Part shown: piece by piece, positions 1 to 8,532 of the stretch
How the letters are laid out: the number at the start of each line of letters is the position of its first letter
How positions within the stretch are numbered: position 1 is the first letter of the stretch
Source of the DNA: BOG-908 sp964242595
Lineage (GTDB): Bacteria > Pseudomonadota > Alphaproteobacteria > Acetobacterales > Acetobacteraceae
Direction of reading: 5' to 3'
Assembly (NCBI GenBank): GCA_964242595.1
Contig: CAXTBC010000023.1
Coordinates: forward strand, 1 to 51,319
Length of the DNA stretch: 51,319 bases
Made by a program: the position numbers and the translations under genes
Notes under the pieces: generated by a model
Seen by the model: only the letters and a program-made list of their open reading frames with translations
What the model was told of the DNA's origin: nothing
The model's database searches: none

Positions 1-142
1 GAGGCATCCGCCTCCATTAAACCCGACCCTCGCAGAAGTACATAACACCTTCTAGACTCTCGTATGATTGCCGTACGATCAAGAGCTTTAGAGTTCTTGG
101 TACAAAGTTGGACAGATACTTAGTGCCGTGTAGCATCACCGG

Positions 143-817
143 TCAGCCGCGGGTGAAGCACCAGTACACAGGCTCACGCCCCGCGGCGAGTGCCTTCGCC
201 TCGTAGCGCGTCGCTGGCCAGCCGTTCGGGCGCTCGCGTAGAGGCATCCCGCCGGTGAATAGCGCCTGTGCGCCCATCACCTCCTCCACCCACGCCTGAT
301 ACGTCGGGTCGTCGCTGGCGATGCGCCACTCCGCTCCCGGCCTCATCCGGCTCGCCACCAGCTTCACCGTCTCCGGGTGCACGAAGCGTCGCTTGGCGTG
401 GCGGGCCTTGGGCCAGGGATCGGGGAACATCAGGAACAGGCGGTCCAGACTGGCTTCCGGCAAGGTGCGCAGCAGCGCGCGCGCGTCGTCCGGCCAGACG
501 CGCAGATTGGCCGGCAGCGGGGCGGTGGCCTCGCCGCCTTCGGGTACCAGGGCGGCCAGCAACGAGCACAGGCCCTGTTCGAACACCTCGCAGGCGATCA
601 GCCCGGCCTGGGGATTGGCGGCAACCTGCGCGCGGCTGTGCTCGCCACCCCCGAAGCCCACCTCCAGCCAGGTCTCGGTGATGCCGTCGTCCCACGCCGC
701 TCCGGGCATGGAGGCGAGCCGGGGAAGGGTGACGTCCAGCAGCTTCTGCTGGCGGGGCCGGAGCGCGTGAGTGCGCTGGCGGCCGTAGAGACGGTCCGGA
801 GTGGGTTTGACGTCCAT
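143..817 (-). CDS. trmB: tRNA (guanine-N7-)-methyltransferase TrmB
   Basis: This cytosolic enzyme methylates N7 of guanosine 46 in the tRNA variable loop using S-adenosylmethionine. The 224-residue protein shows the SAM-binding motif EVGFGGGEH at residues 52-60, the family signature FPDPWPKARHAKRRF at about 131-145 and a late TRYE motif. I place the start at the ATG of MDVKPTPDRLYG. A longer in-frame start at 859 would add about 14 residues translated from a repeat-A copy, which is unlikely to be real. It lies downstream of metK on the same strand with a repeat-A copy between, so the SAM producer and a SAM user are neighbours. The assignment is secure; only the start is an interpretation. Confidence 0.95.
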   Translation of the reverse strand: MDVKPTPDRLYGRQRTHALRPRQQKLLDVTLPRLASMPGAAWDDGITETWLEVGFGGGEHSRAQVAANPQAGLIACEVFEQGLCSLLAALVPEGGEATAPLPANLRVWPDDARALLRTLPEASLDRLFLMFPDPWPKARHAKRRFVHPETVKLVASRMRPGAEWRIASDDPTYQAWVEEVMGAQALFTGGMPLRERPNGWPATRYEAKALAAGREPVYWCFTRG

Positions 818-825
818 GAGAGAAA

Positions 826-958
826 AGGCAAGCAGTTCTTTTTTGAAAAAAAGAACCAAAAAACTTTTACTCCCTGTCGGGTGCTGGCTGGATGAAGGCG
901 CGACAGCGGAAACAAAAGTCTTTTGCTTCTTTTCTTCAGAAAAGAAGGCCTTGCCTGC

Positions 959-960
<2 letters not shown>
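826..960. repeat. Repeat family A, full copy (AT-rich hairpin doublet)
   Basis: Two AT-rich hairpins in opposite orientation flank a GC-rich centre. The left arm contains AAGCAGTTCTTTTTTG and then AAAAAACTTTT; the right arm contains CTTTTGCTTC and then GAAAAGAAGGCCTTGC, which is the left arm's inverted homologue. The centre holds CCTGTCGGG and GCGACAG. The copy fills the space between the trmB start and the metK stop, and the metK TAA (959-961) lies at its edge. Confidence 0.85.
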
Positions 961-2140
<1,180 letters not shown>

Positions 2141-2305
2141 GTGTCTTGTGATCCGTCAGCCAGAGAGGAGGGCACGCGGTTCGCCTGCGGTGCCCGCTGG
2201 GAGCATCGCGCGTGCGGCGGGCTGCATGGCGGAAAGGGCCCAGGGGGTCAAGTTGAGGCCAAGTTTGGGCGTGAAGGGGGCCGGCGGTGGTGATAGGTGC
2301 CGGGC

Positions 2306-2887
2306 ATGAACGTTGCCCTGCGCCGGCCGATGACGGTGGACGAGTTCCTTGCCTCGGAGGAAGGGCAGGCGCTGCGCTACGAGTTCGACGGGTTCAGGGC
2401 GCTGGCGATGACGGGCGGAACAATCGCCCACGCCGCCATCCAGGCGAACCTGATCACTGCTTTGATGACGCGGCTTCGCGGCACGCCCTACCGGCCCTAC
2501 GGGAGCGACCTGAAATTCCGCATGGCCGGCCGCGTCCGCTACCCGGACGCCGTGGTCGTCTGCTCACCGTTGCAGCCACGGGCCACCTGGGTCGCCGAGC
2601 CGGTGGTCGTCTTCGAGGTCCTCGGCGGCAGTACCGCCCCTGAGGACCTGTTCAACAAGAATGCCGAGTACCAGGCGGCGGAGTCCGTCCGGCGCTACGT
2701 GATCCTCGAACAGACCCACGCCGCGGCGCTGGTGTTCTCGCGCAGGAACGGCGAGTGGGCGGCCGAGACCGTGACGGGCGAGAGCGCCGTCCTGGCGATG
2801 CCGGAGATCGGCATCGAGGTGCCGCTGGCCGAGCTCTACGAGGGCGTGGCCGTCTCGCCGGACACCGACGCGGCGCAGGACCCCTAG
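2306..2887 (+). CDS. Uma2 family (DUF820) restriction-endonuclease-fold protein
   Basis: The 193-residue protein begins MNVALRRPMTVDEFLASEEG, the typical Uma2 opening. It continues with YEFDG, then RYPDAVVV near 75 and VVFEVL near 95. These are the D and E-x-(L/V) positions of the PD-(D/E)XK-like core of the family, which is abundant in cyanobacteria and scattered in proteobacteria. The cellular role is not known. A GTG at 2297 is an alternative start; the ribosome site is weak for either. It is divergent from metK and convergent with the monooxygenase gene, and the two stop codons overlap on one CTAG at 2884-2887. There is no cognate antitoxin or transposase beside it. Confidence 0.85.
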   Translation: MNVALRRPMTVDEFLASEEGQALRYEFDGFRALAMTGGTIAHAAIQANLITALMTRLRGTPYRPYGSDLKFRMAGRVRYPDAVVVCSPLQPRATWVAEPVVVFEVLGGSTAPEDLFNKNAEYQAAESVRRYVILEQTHAAALVFSRRNGEWAAETVTGESAVLAMPEIGIEVPLAELYEGVAVSPDTDAAQDP

Positions 2888-3963
2888 CCGAGTATCTGCC
2901 GCAAGCCCTCGGCGATGCGGCCGACGATGGCAGCGGCGGGTTCCGCGCGCGCCAGCATGGCGGACTGCCCCGCCCAGGCCTGCACCTGCTCCAGCCGCCC
3001 CGAAGCCGCTCCCGCCTCGTGGAACGCCCGGGTCAGCCCGCGCTGCACGGGGTAGGGCGCCGGCGCCGGCGCGTCCGGCCCTGCCGCGTCCCGCACGTAG
3101 GCGGTGGCGATGCTGCGGCCGGCGCGGCCGCTGAAGGCCCGCGTCAGCCGGGTGTCCTCCGGCGCCGTGTGGGCCAGCGCGTCCGCCCAGGCTCGCGTCA
3201 GGCCGGCTTCAGGGCTGCGCAGCAAGGCGGTGCCCACCTGAACGGCGCTGGCGCCCAGCAACAGGGCGGCCGCGGCGGTCTCCGCGTCGGCGATGCCGCC
3301 GGCGGCCACCACAGGGACCTGCACGGCGCGCGCCACCGCCGGCAGCAGCGCGAACAGGCCCACCGCCCGGGCCTCCGCCTGGCCGGCATCGAAGCAACCG
3401 CGGTGGCCGCCCGCCTCCGCCCCCTGCGCCACCAGCACGTCGGCCCCGGCCGCCTCGGCCGCGCGCGCTTCGGCCAGCGTGGTGACCGTCGCCCACCAGG
3501 CGATGCCGCGCTGCTTGAGGTCCCGGACGTAATCCTGCGGCAACAGGCCCATGATGCTGGACGCCACTTCCGGCGCGGCCTCGATCACGGCGTTGCATTG
3601 CCCGGTGAAATCGGGTGGACACAAGTCGGCGTCCGCGGCGGCGCCCGCCGGCCCCCAAGCGGCGAGGTAGTCGCGCAGCAGCGCCTCGTGCGCCGCGTCG
3701 CGCACCGGCGCAGGGTCGGGCACCCACAGGTTCATCATGAACCGACCGTTGCTGGCAGCGCGGAAGGCAGCCGCCCAGGCAGCGATGCCATCCGGCTGCA
3801 GCAACAACGCACCGCACGCGCCCATGCCGCCCGCGTTGGCCACGGCGCCGGCCAGCGCGGGCGGGCAGGCGCCGGCCATCGGCGCCATCACCACCGGCAC
3901 GCGCAGGCCGAAGCGCGTGCAGAACGCCTCCGCCCGCCGCAGCGGCTCCTTCTCAACCGCCAT
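2884..3963 (-). CDS. Nitronate monooxygenase / 2-nitropropane dioxygenase family FMN protein
   Basis: This is a 359-residue TIM-barrel flavoprotein. It shows the N-terminal signature VVMAPMAGACPPALAGAVAN (about residues 25-45), AQGAEAGGHRG with the conserved His near the flavin (about 180), and the phosphate-binding segment VVAAGGIADAETAAAALLLG followed by ASAVQVGTALL. The family oxidises alkyl nitronates such as propionate-3-nitronate; the true substrate here is not visible. I chose the start at MAVEKEPLRRAEAF because a longer frame would run deep into the upstream flavin reductase gene. The start overlaps the reductase stop by 11 nt, which implies translational coupling and suggests that the two proteins act as a pair. 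Confidence 0.9.
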   Translation of the reverse strand: MAVEKEPLRRAEAFCTRFGLRVPVVMAPMAGACPPALAGAVANAGGMGACGALLLQPDGIAAWAAAFRAASNGRFMMNLWVPDPAPVRDAAHEALLRDYLAAWGPAGAAADADLCPPDFTGQCNAVIEAAPEVASSIMGLLPQDYVRDLKQRGIAWWATVTTLAEARAAEAAGADVLVAQGAEAGGHRGCFDAGQAEARAVGLFALLPAVARAVQVPVVAAGGIADAETAAAALLLGASAVQVGTALLRSPEAGLTRAWADALAHTAPEDTRLTRAFSGRAGRSIATAYVRDAAGPDAPAPAPYPVQRGLTRAFHEAGAASGRLEQVQAWAGQSAMLARAEPAAAIVGRIAEGLRQILG

Positions 3964-4462
3964 AGAAGTATCGCTCTCCCAGCTCGCGCATGTGCAGCAC
4001 CATCTTGTCCGGCCGCTCCTGCTCCGGCAGCCGCACATGCGCCTCGATCACCTCGGCGATCACCGGGTGGTGGTCGCCGAACTCCAGCACCGCGCGTACC
4101 GCGAGCTCCAGCACGGCCGGCGCGTCGTTCAGCAGCGGCAGGCCGGTGGTAAGCGACGGCTTGAAGCCCCAGCCCGACAGCGTGTTGCCCTCCAGCACCG
4201 CCGGCCGCACCGCAAACGCCAGCGCCTCGGCCGCGTCGTCACGGCCCAGCATGTGCAGCGCGAAGGTGTTGGTGGCGCGTATGGCGGCGTAGAGCGCGCT
4301 GCCGGCAGGCAGCGCGACCGTGACGAGTGCCGGTTCGAAGGACGTTTGCGTGACCCAGTGCGTGGTGGCGGCATAGGGCTGGCCGGCTGCGTCCAGCGCG
4401 GTAACGACGTGCACGCCGTAGGGGATCATGCGCAGGGCGAAGCGCTTGTCGGTAGCTAGCAT
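3953..4462 (-). CDS. Flavin reductase family protein (FMN-binding split barrel)
   Basis: The 169-residue protein begins MLATDKRFALRMIPYGVHVV and contains the flavin-reductase-like core, THWVTQTSFEPALVTVAL and then ALHMLGRDDAAEALAFA, with a late GDHHPVIAEVIEAHV segment typical of the flavin_reduct domain. Such proteins either reduce FMN with NAD(P)H for a partner oxygenase or bind FMN themselves. The gene overlaps the downstream monooxygenase gene, so it may supply reduced flavin to it (inference). A longer frame upstream to 4543 is only the translation of a repeat-A copy, so I reject it. Confidence 0.88.
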   Translation of the reverse strand: MLATDKRFALRMIPYGVHVVTALDAAGQPYAATTHWVTQTSFEPALVTVALPAGSALYAAIRATNTFALHMLGRDDAAEALAFAVRPAVLEGNTLSGWGFKPSLTTGLPLLNDAPAVLELAVRAVLEFGDHHPVIAEVIEAHVRLPEQERPDKMVLHMRELGERYFYGG

Positions 4463-4465
4463 GTA

Positions 4466-4603
4466 AGGAAGCAAGGCCTTCTTTTCTGAAGAAAAGAAGC
4501 AAAAGACTTTTGACTCCGCTGTCGCGCCCTTCCCCTGGACCACCCGACAGGGAGGAAAAGTTTTTTGCTTCTTTTTTTCAAAAAAGAAGCGCTTGCCTTG
4601 CTT
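4466..4603. repeat. Repeat family A, full copy
   Basis: Inverted hairpin arms (AAGGCCTTCTTTTCTG ... AAAGACTTTT and AAAGTTTTTTGCTTC ... AAGAAGCGCTTGCCTTGC) flank a centre holding CTGTCGCG and CCCGACAG. It fills the gap between the flavin reductase start (4462) and the cysK stop (4604) almost exactly. Confidence 0.85.
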
Positions 4604-5587
4604 CTAATCAAACAAAGTCGTGGAGATGTACCTCTCCGCAAACGACGGAATGATCGTCACGATCCGCTTGCCCGCCATCTCCGGCCGCACCGCCAGCTTC
4701 AACGTCGCCACCAGCGCCGAGCCGGACGAGATGCCGCCAGGTATCCCCTCCGTGCGCGCCAGCCTGCGGGCGGCGGCGAAGCTCTCGTCGTTGCCCACCT
4801 GGATCACCTCGTCGATCAGCCCGGTCTGCAGCACCGCGGGCACGAAGCCGGCGCCGATGCCCTGCAGCGGGTGCGGGCCAGGCTCGCCGCCGGAGAGCAC
4901 GTGGCTGGCTTCCGGCTCCACGGCCACCATGCGGATGGCCGGGTTGCGGGACTTAAGCACCTGGCCGATGCCCGTCAGCGTGCCGCCGGTGCCTATGCCG
5001 CTCACCACCGCGTCCACCTGGCCGGCGGTGTCGTGCCAGATTTCCTCGGCGGTGGTCTTGCGGTGGATCTCAGGGTTGGCGGCGTTGCCGAACTGGTTGG
5101 GGCTGACGGCGTGTGGGACGCTGGCCAGCAGCTCCTCCGCCCGGCTGATGGCGCCGCGCATGCCGCCCGCCTTGGGCGTCAGCTCCAGTTGAGCGCCCAG
5201 GAACGCCAGCATCTTGCGGCGCTCGACGGAGACGCTCTCCGGCATCGTCAGGATGAGCTTGTAGCCGCGGCTGGCGCACATGAAGGCCAAGCCGATGCCG
5301 GTGTTGCCTGAGGTCGGCTCCACGATCACGCTGTCCGGCGCCAGCGTGCCCGCCGCCTCCATCGCCAGGATCATGTTGACGCCGATGCGGTCCTTCACGC
5401 TGCTGGTCGGGTTGAAGAACTCCAGCTTCAGGCAGATGTCGGCCTGTATGTTGTCCTCGCGGGTGATGCGCGGGATGCGCACCAGCGGGGTGTTGCCGAT
5501 GGTCTCAGCGATGCTGTCGTAGATGCGGCCGCGCAGGGGGGGATCGAAGCGCAACGGGGCGTGCTCGGGGCTGGCGTGGGTGTCCAT
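4604..5587 (-). CDS. cysK: Cysteine synthase A (O-acetylserine sulfhydrylase)
   Basis: This PLP enzyme makes cysteine from O-acetylserine and sulfide in the cytosol. The 327-residue protein has ETIGNTPLVRI at 28-38, the PLP lysine in NPTSSVKDRIG (K65), the substrate loop EPTSGNTGIGLAF and the phosphate-binding SGIGTGGTLTGIG. The ATG of MDTHASPEHAPL is preceded by GAGAGGA at a good distance, which fixes the start. The gene is divergent from aat (about 70 bp apart). No cysE lies nearby. The 3' end abuts a repeat-A copy. Confidence 0.95.
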   Translation of the reverse strand: MDTHASPEHAPLRFDPPLRGRIYDSIAETIGNTPLVRIPRITREDNIQADICLKLEFFNPTSSVKDRIGVNMILAMEAAGTLAPDSVIVEPTSGNTGIGLAFMCASRGYKLILTMPESVSVERRKMLAFLGAQLELTPKAGGMRGAISRAEELLASVPHAVSPNQFGNAANPEIHRKTTAEEIWHDTAGQVDAVVSGIGTGGTLTGIGQVLKSRNPAIRMVAVEPEASHVLSGGEPGPHPLQGIGAGFVPAVLQTGLIDEVIQVGNDESFAAARRLARTEGIPGGISSGSALVATLKLAVRPEMAGKRIVTIIPSFAERYISTTLFD

Positions 5588-5656
5588 GATGGATTCCTCT
5601 CGGGTGCGCCCGGTTCGGGGTGGCGGTGGAGCGATGCTTTCGCCAAACTGACGCGC

Positions 5657-6307
5657 ATGTCCAGGCGGCAGTTCGATGTCACGCCCGATCTTATGCTGCG
5701 TGCCTACCGCGCCGGCCTGTTTCCCATGGCGGAGACACGCGGGGGTGACAGGCTGTACTGGCTGGATCCCGAGCAGCGCGGCATCCTGCCTCTCGATCGC
5801 TTCCACCTGCCGCGCCGGCTGCGCCGCACGTTGGCCAATGGCGGCTTCACGATCACGTCGGACGTGGCGTTCGCCGCGGTGATCGCCGGCTGTGCGGCCC
5901 CGGCCGAGGGCCGCGAGGACACCTGGATCAACCGCGACATCGAGCGGCTGTTCACCGCGTTATACGCCCGCGGCCACGCCCACAGCATTGAGGTGTGGCT
6001 GGACGACGCCCTGGTAGGGGGGCTCTACGGCGTGGTGCTGGGCGGCGCGTTCTTCGGCGAGAGCATGTTCAGCACGGCGCGCGACGCCTCCAAAGTGGCG
6101 CTGGTGCACCTGGTGGCACGCCTGCGGCTGGGCGGCTTCACGCTGCTGGACACCCAGTTCGTCACCAGCCACCTGAGCCAGTTCGGCGCCTGCGAGGTGC
6201 CGCGCGACGCCTACAAGGCGATGCTGGAGGCGGCGGTGCGGGCTGGGGCGCGCTGGCTGTCGGAGCCGGACGCGGCGGCGCTTCGCGGCGAGCTGGCGGC
6301 GCTGTAG
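5657..6307 (+). CDS. aat: Leucyl/phenylalanyl-tRNA--protein transferase
   Basis: This enzyme adds Leu or Phe to N-terminal Lys/Arg of proteins, marking them for ClpAP through the N-end rule. The 216-residue protein shows the family order LMLRAYRAGLFPM, LYWLDPEQRGILPL, EGREDTWINRDI, HSIEVWLDDALVGGLYGV, GGAFFGESMFS and DTQFVTSHLSQFGA. I start at MSRRQFDVTPDL (5657); the upstream in-frame codons would enter the cysK promoter region. In related genomes as I recall them, aat often follows accBC; here it stands about 38 kb away from accBC. Confidence 0.93.
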   Translation: MSRRQFDVTPDLMLRAYRAGLFPMAETRGGDRLYWLDPEQRGILPLDRFHLPRRLRRTLANGGFTITSDVAFAAVIAGCAAPAEGREDTWINRDIERLFTALYARGHAHSIEVWLDDALVGGLYGVVLGGAFFGESMFSTARDASKVALVHLVARLRLGGFTLLDTQFVTSHLSQFGACEVPRDAYKAMLEAAVRAGARWLSEPDAAALRGELAAL

Positions 6308-6356
6308 GCAAGGCAGGAAAGCCTTCTTTTCTCGAAAAAGAACTGCTTGCTTCCTT
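6308..6356. repeat. Repeat family A, half copy
   Basis: A single arm, AAGCCTTCTTTTCTCG followed by AAAAAGAACTGCTTGC, directly follows the aat stop codon. The second arm and the GC-rich centre are missing. Confidence 0.6.
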
Positions 6357-6385
6357 TCTCCTCAACCCGCTCCCAAGTGCGCAGC

Positions 6386-6961
6386 ATGAAATTCGTCCTG
6401 ACTGCCGCCGTTCTGGCCGCCACCACCGCGCATGCCGCCCCCCGACTGGTGCCCGCGCGCGACGTGACGGTGCAGTACGTCGTCACCCCGCGCGACCACG
6501 CGCCGCTGGAGGTGCGCGTGGCCATCGAGGGCGGCGGGCGACACCTGCGCATCACCAGCGCCGACCTGCCGACCGCGTTCCTGGTGGACCGGCCAGGCGG
6601 CACGGCCACCATACTGCTGCCCATGCTGAAGCTGTACGCCACGGTGGGTATCGGTGCGTTCGATCCCGAGCGGACCATCCTGCGCGGCGCGCGGTTCGAG
6701 CAACACGGCGGCCACAGCCTGGCCGGGCTGGGCTGCACGGACTGGACCGCCACCTCCGCCCAGGGCCGGGCGGACGCGTGCATCACCGCTGACGGCGTGA
6801 TCCTGCAGGGCTCGGCCACCGACCGGCACGGCCTGCTGGGCAACGTGCGGGCCACCACCGTGCAGTACGGCGCGCTGGAGCCGGTGCTGTTTCGCCGGCC
6901 GGACGGCTACACCAACGCGGGCTCGCTACCGATCGACGGGCTGGGCGGTGCGCAGCCGTGA
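6386..6961 (+). CDS. Secreted protein of unknown function, first of a tandem paralogous pair
   Basis: The 191-residue protein starts MKFVLTAAVLAATTAHA, a short Sec signal peptide with an AHA/A cleavage site. The mature part opens PRLVPARDVTVQYVVTPR and has a Cys-Trp segment LGCTDWTA near 120, ADGVILQG near 140 and an ending FRRPDGYTNAG. The same landmarks recur in the next gene (RDVDVTYRV, LACTEWRT, EDGVLLRA, PPAGYT), so the two look like products of an old duplication. A periplasmic beta-rich fold is likely (inference). I recognise no named family. Its stop overlaps the next start by one base. Confidence 0.75.
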   Translation: MKFVLTAAVLAATTAHAAPRLVPARDVTVQYVVTPRDHAPLEVRVAIEGGGRHLRITSADLPTAFLVDRPGGTATILLPMLKLYATVGIGAFDPERTILRGARFEQHGGHSLAGLGCTDWTATSAQGRADACITADGVILQGSATDRHGLLGNVRATTVQYGALEPVLFRRPDGYTNAGSLPIDGLGGAQP

Positions 6962-7506
6962 TGCGACTGGCGATCGCTTTTCTGCTGCTCGCCTGCGCCA
7001 CGATTCCGGCCTCGGGGCAGGACGCGCCCGTGTTGCAGCCCATGCGCGACGTGGACGTGACCTACCGCGTGCCGGTGCCGGGCGGCGCGGATGCCAGCCT
7101 GCTGCAGCGCCTGCGCTGGTCCGCCGCTCGCCGCCAGCAGCGCGTGGACCTGCCCGCCGCGGGTAACTGGATGGTGCTGGACTTCAACGCCCACCGCATG
7201 GCCCTGGTGCGCGACGAGAGCCGCGAAGTTGTGGATTTGCCCAGCCCGCCCGGCGCCGGGCAGCCCGGGACCGGCTACGCGCGCGCAGGCACCGCCACGG
7301 TGGAGGGCCTGGCCTGCACAGAGTGGCGCACCATGGACACGCGCGGCCAGACGACGTTGGCCTGCTACACGGAGGACGGCGTGCTGCTGCGTGCCACCGC
7401 CGGCACCCGCGTGCTGATGCAGGCCATCCACGTGGCGTACGCTCCGCAGCCGCCGGAACTGTTCCAGCCGCCGGCCGGCTACACCCACCAGCAAGGTGAG
7501 CGTTGA
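6961..7506 (+). CDS. Secreted protein of unknown function, second of the tandem pair
   Basis: The 181-residue protein begins MRLAIAFLLLACATIPASGQ, a signal peptide. The mature part opens with MRDVDVTYRVPVPGGADAS and carries LACTEWRTMDTRGQTTLACY, with two cysteines, then EDGVLLRATAG and ELFQPPAGYTHQQ. It aligns by eye with the preceding protein, with TVEGLACTEW facing SLAGLGCTDW. The ATG at 6961 overlaps the upstream TGA (TGATG), so the two are probably translationally coupled; a GTG at 6958 is also in frame. The function is unknown. The arrangement suggests two periplasmic subunits that work together. Confidence 0.75.
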   Translation: MRLAIAFLLLACATIPASGQDAPVLQPMRDVDVTYRVPVPGGADASLLQRLRWSAARRQQRVDLPAAGNWMVLDFNAHRMALVRDESREVVDLPSPPGAGQPGTGYARAGTATVEGLACTEWRTMDTRGQTTLACYTEDGVLLRATAGTRVLMQAIHVAYAPQPPELFQPPAGYTHQQGER

Positions 7507-7872
7507 TCCGGCAGGCGTGTGGCGCCGGCACCCAGGCGGGACCGCAGCCTGCGCCACCGTGCAGTCTGCCCGAACCGTCGCCGGGACCGAGAAGCCAGCG
7601 GTCCGAAGGATAACGGCGTCACGCCGGACGTCATCACGTGGATGCCCGGACTCCGATACCAACGGCCTCGATGTTGACTCATCAGGAAGGCCAGGGCTCC
7701 GCTCCCTGGCGCCACAGTATCGAACCAACGCCACCTTTGCCCCGGCCCGCTGAAGGCAAGTCCCAAGATTTCCGCCGTGGTGTGAGGCCGTCGCCGACAC
7801 GCCTTCAGGCCTGTGCCGTTGCCGGTCACATCGTGTTGCCAACAGCGTGCTTCCGGTAGATGTTGCACGGCC
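7507..7872. other. Gene-free stretch of 366 bp
   Basis: No convincing coding sequence was found on either strand. The only recognisable content is a repeat-C copy in the middle. Short open frames here lack ribosome sites and recognisable protein features. Confidence 0.6.
7655..7722. repeat. Repeat family C copy (ATACCAACGGCC element)
   Basis: This stretch reads GATACCAACGGCC, then a TGTTGACTCA-like step, then GGAAGGCCAGGGCTCCG and CTCCCTGG. It parallels the copy near 51241-51300 in the same order (ATACCAACGGCC, TGTTGGCCTG, GGAAGGCCAAGGGCTCTG, CCCCTGG). Confidence 0.65.
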
Positions 7873-8298
7873 ATGATGAGATGTCTTGCAGCCGTGCTGG
7901 CTACCTGCCTTGCCGGCGCTGCGCATGCCGCCACGCTGAAGCTGGTGGAGCGCGCCGAAGGCAACGCCACCCACGTGCACGGCGGCACGGCTGCCGACAA
8001 CGTGGGCGACGTCCTGACGTTCTACAATCCGGTCTACGACGCCGCCAACACGACCAAACTCGGCACCGACCAGGGCTATTGCGTGCGCCTGGTGGTGGGG
8101 CAGGTCTACGAGTGCCACTGGACGCTCAGCCTGGCGGGTGGCCAGATCACGGTGGACGGACCGTTCCTGGATTCGGGCGACTCGACGCTCGCGGTAACGG
8201 GCGGCACCGGCGCGTTCAGCGGCGCGCGCGGCGAGATGCGTCTGCACGCGCGTGACGCGAAAGGGACGGCTTACGATTACAGTTACGACCTGAAATGA
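7873..8298 (+). CDS. Secreted allene-oxide-cyclase/dirigent-like barrel protein
   Basis: The 141-residue protein begins MMRCLAAVLATCLAGAAHA, a signal peptide. The mature part has DNVGDVLTFYNPVYDAANTT, then GTDQGYCVRLVVGQVYECHW, QITVDGPFLD, and LAVTGGTGAFSGARGEM. This order (leaving the cell as a small beta-barrel, a T-G-G-T-G-x-F-x-G-A-x-G hairpin near the end) is typical of allene oxide cyclase barrel-like and dirigent-like bacterial proteins. The ligand or reaction is unknown; two cysteines (in GYCV and YECH) could form a disulfide in the periplasm. The start is one of two adjacent ATGs at 7873 and 7876. Confidence 0.8.
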   Translation: MMRCLAAVLATCLAGAAHAATLKLVERAEGNATHVHGGTAADNVGDVLTFYNPVYDAANTTKLGTDQGYCVRLVVGQVYECHWTLSLAGGQITVDGPFLDSGDSTLAVTGGTGAFSGARGEMRLHARDAKGTAYDYSYDLK

Positions 8299-8335
8299 GG
8301 CCGAGGCGAGAAAGCTGGCTTTAACCCGCGCCAGG

Positions 8336-8495
8336 CGAAAGCAAGCAGTCCTTTTTTAAAAAAAGGACCAAAAAACTTTTACTTTACGCATTTGGAACAG
8401 CCGGAGGCCGCAGGACAGACCAAGATCGCTGATAGAGCGCAGGGCAAAAGTTTTTTGCTTCTTCTTTTCAAAAAAGAAGGCCTTGCTTTCTTCGC
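8336..8495. repeat. Repeat family A, full copy
   Basis: The left arm has AAGCAAGCAGTCCTTTTTT and then AAAGGACCAAAAAACTTTT. The right arm has AAAAGTTTTTTGCTTC and then AAAAAAGAAGGCCTTGC. The centre is longer than usual. It sits between the convergent ends of the AOC-like gene and the isocitrate dehydrogenase gene, where it could act as a bidirectional terminator. Confidence 0.85.
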
Positions 8496-8532
8496 AAAGC
8501 CTACTTTCAACGCGGGCTGATCCCGCCCGTCC

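Noticed and set aside
1..14. Short inverted repeat GAGGC-ATCC-GCCTC at the window edge
   Set aside because: A 5-bp stem without a T-run is too weak to call a terminator.
818..859. Longer start for trmB
   Set aside because: The extra residues are a translation of a repeat-A arm; the ATG of MDVKPTPDRLYG fits the family better.
2141..2305. Possible SAM riboswitch upstream of metK
   Set aside because: I looked for the SAM-II and SAM/SAH consensus cores and found only a short GATCACAA near the start, not the conserved pseudoknot segments.
2755..4152. Long plus-strand frame opposite the monooxygenase
   Set aside because: It runs over the well-supported Uma2 and monooxygenase genes without a ribosome site or protein features.
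4463..4543. Longer start for the flavin reductase
   Set aside because: The upstream residues FFSSEKKALL come from a repeat-A copy; the start at 4462 fits the family length.
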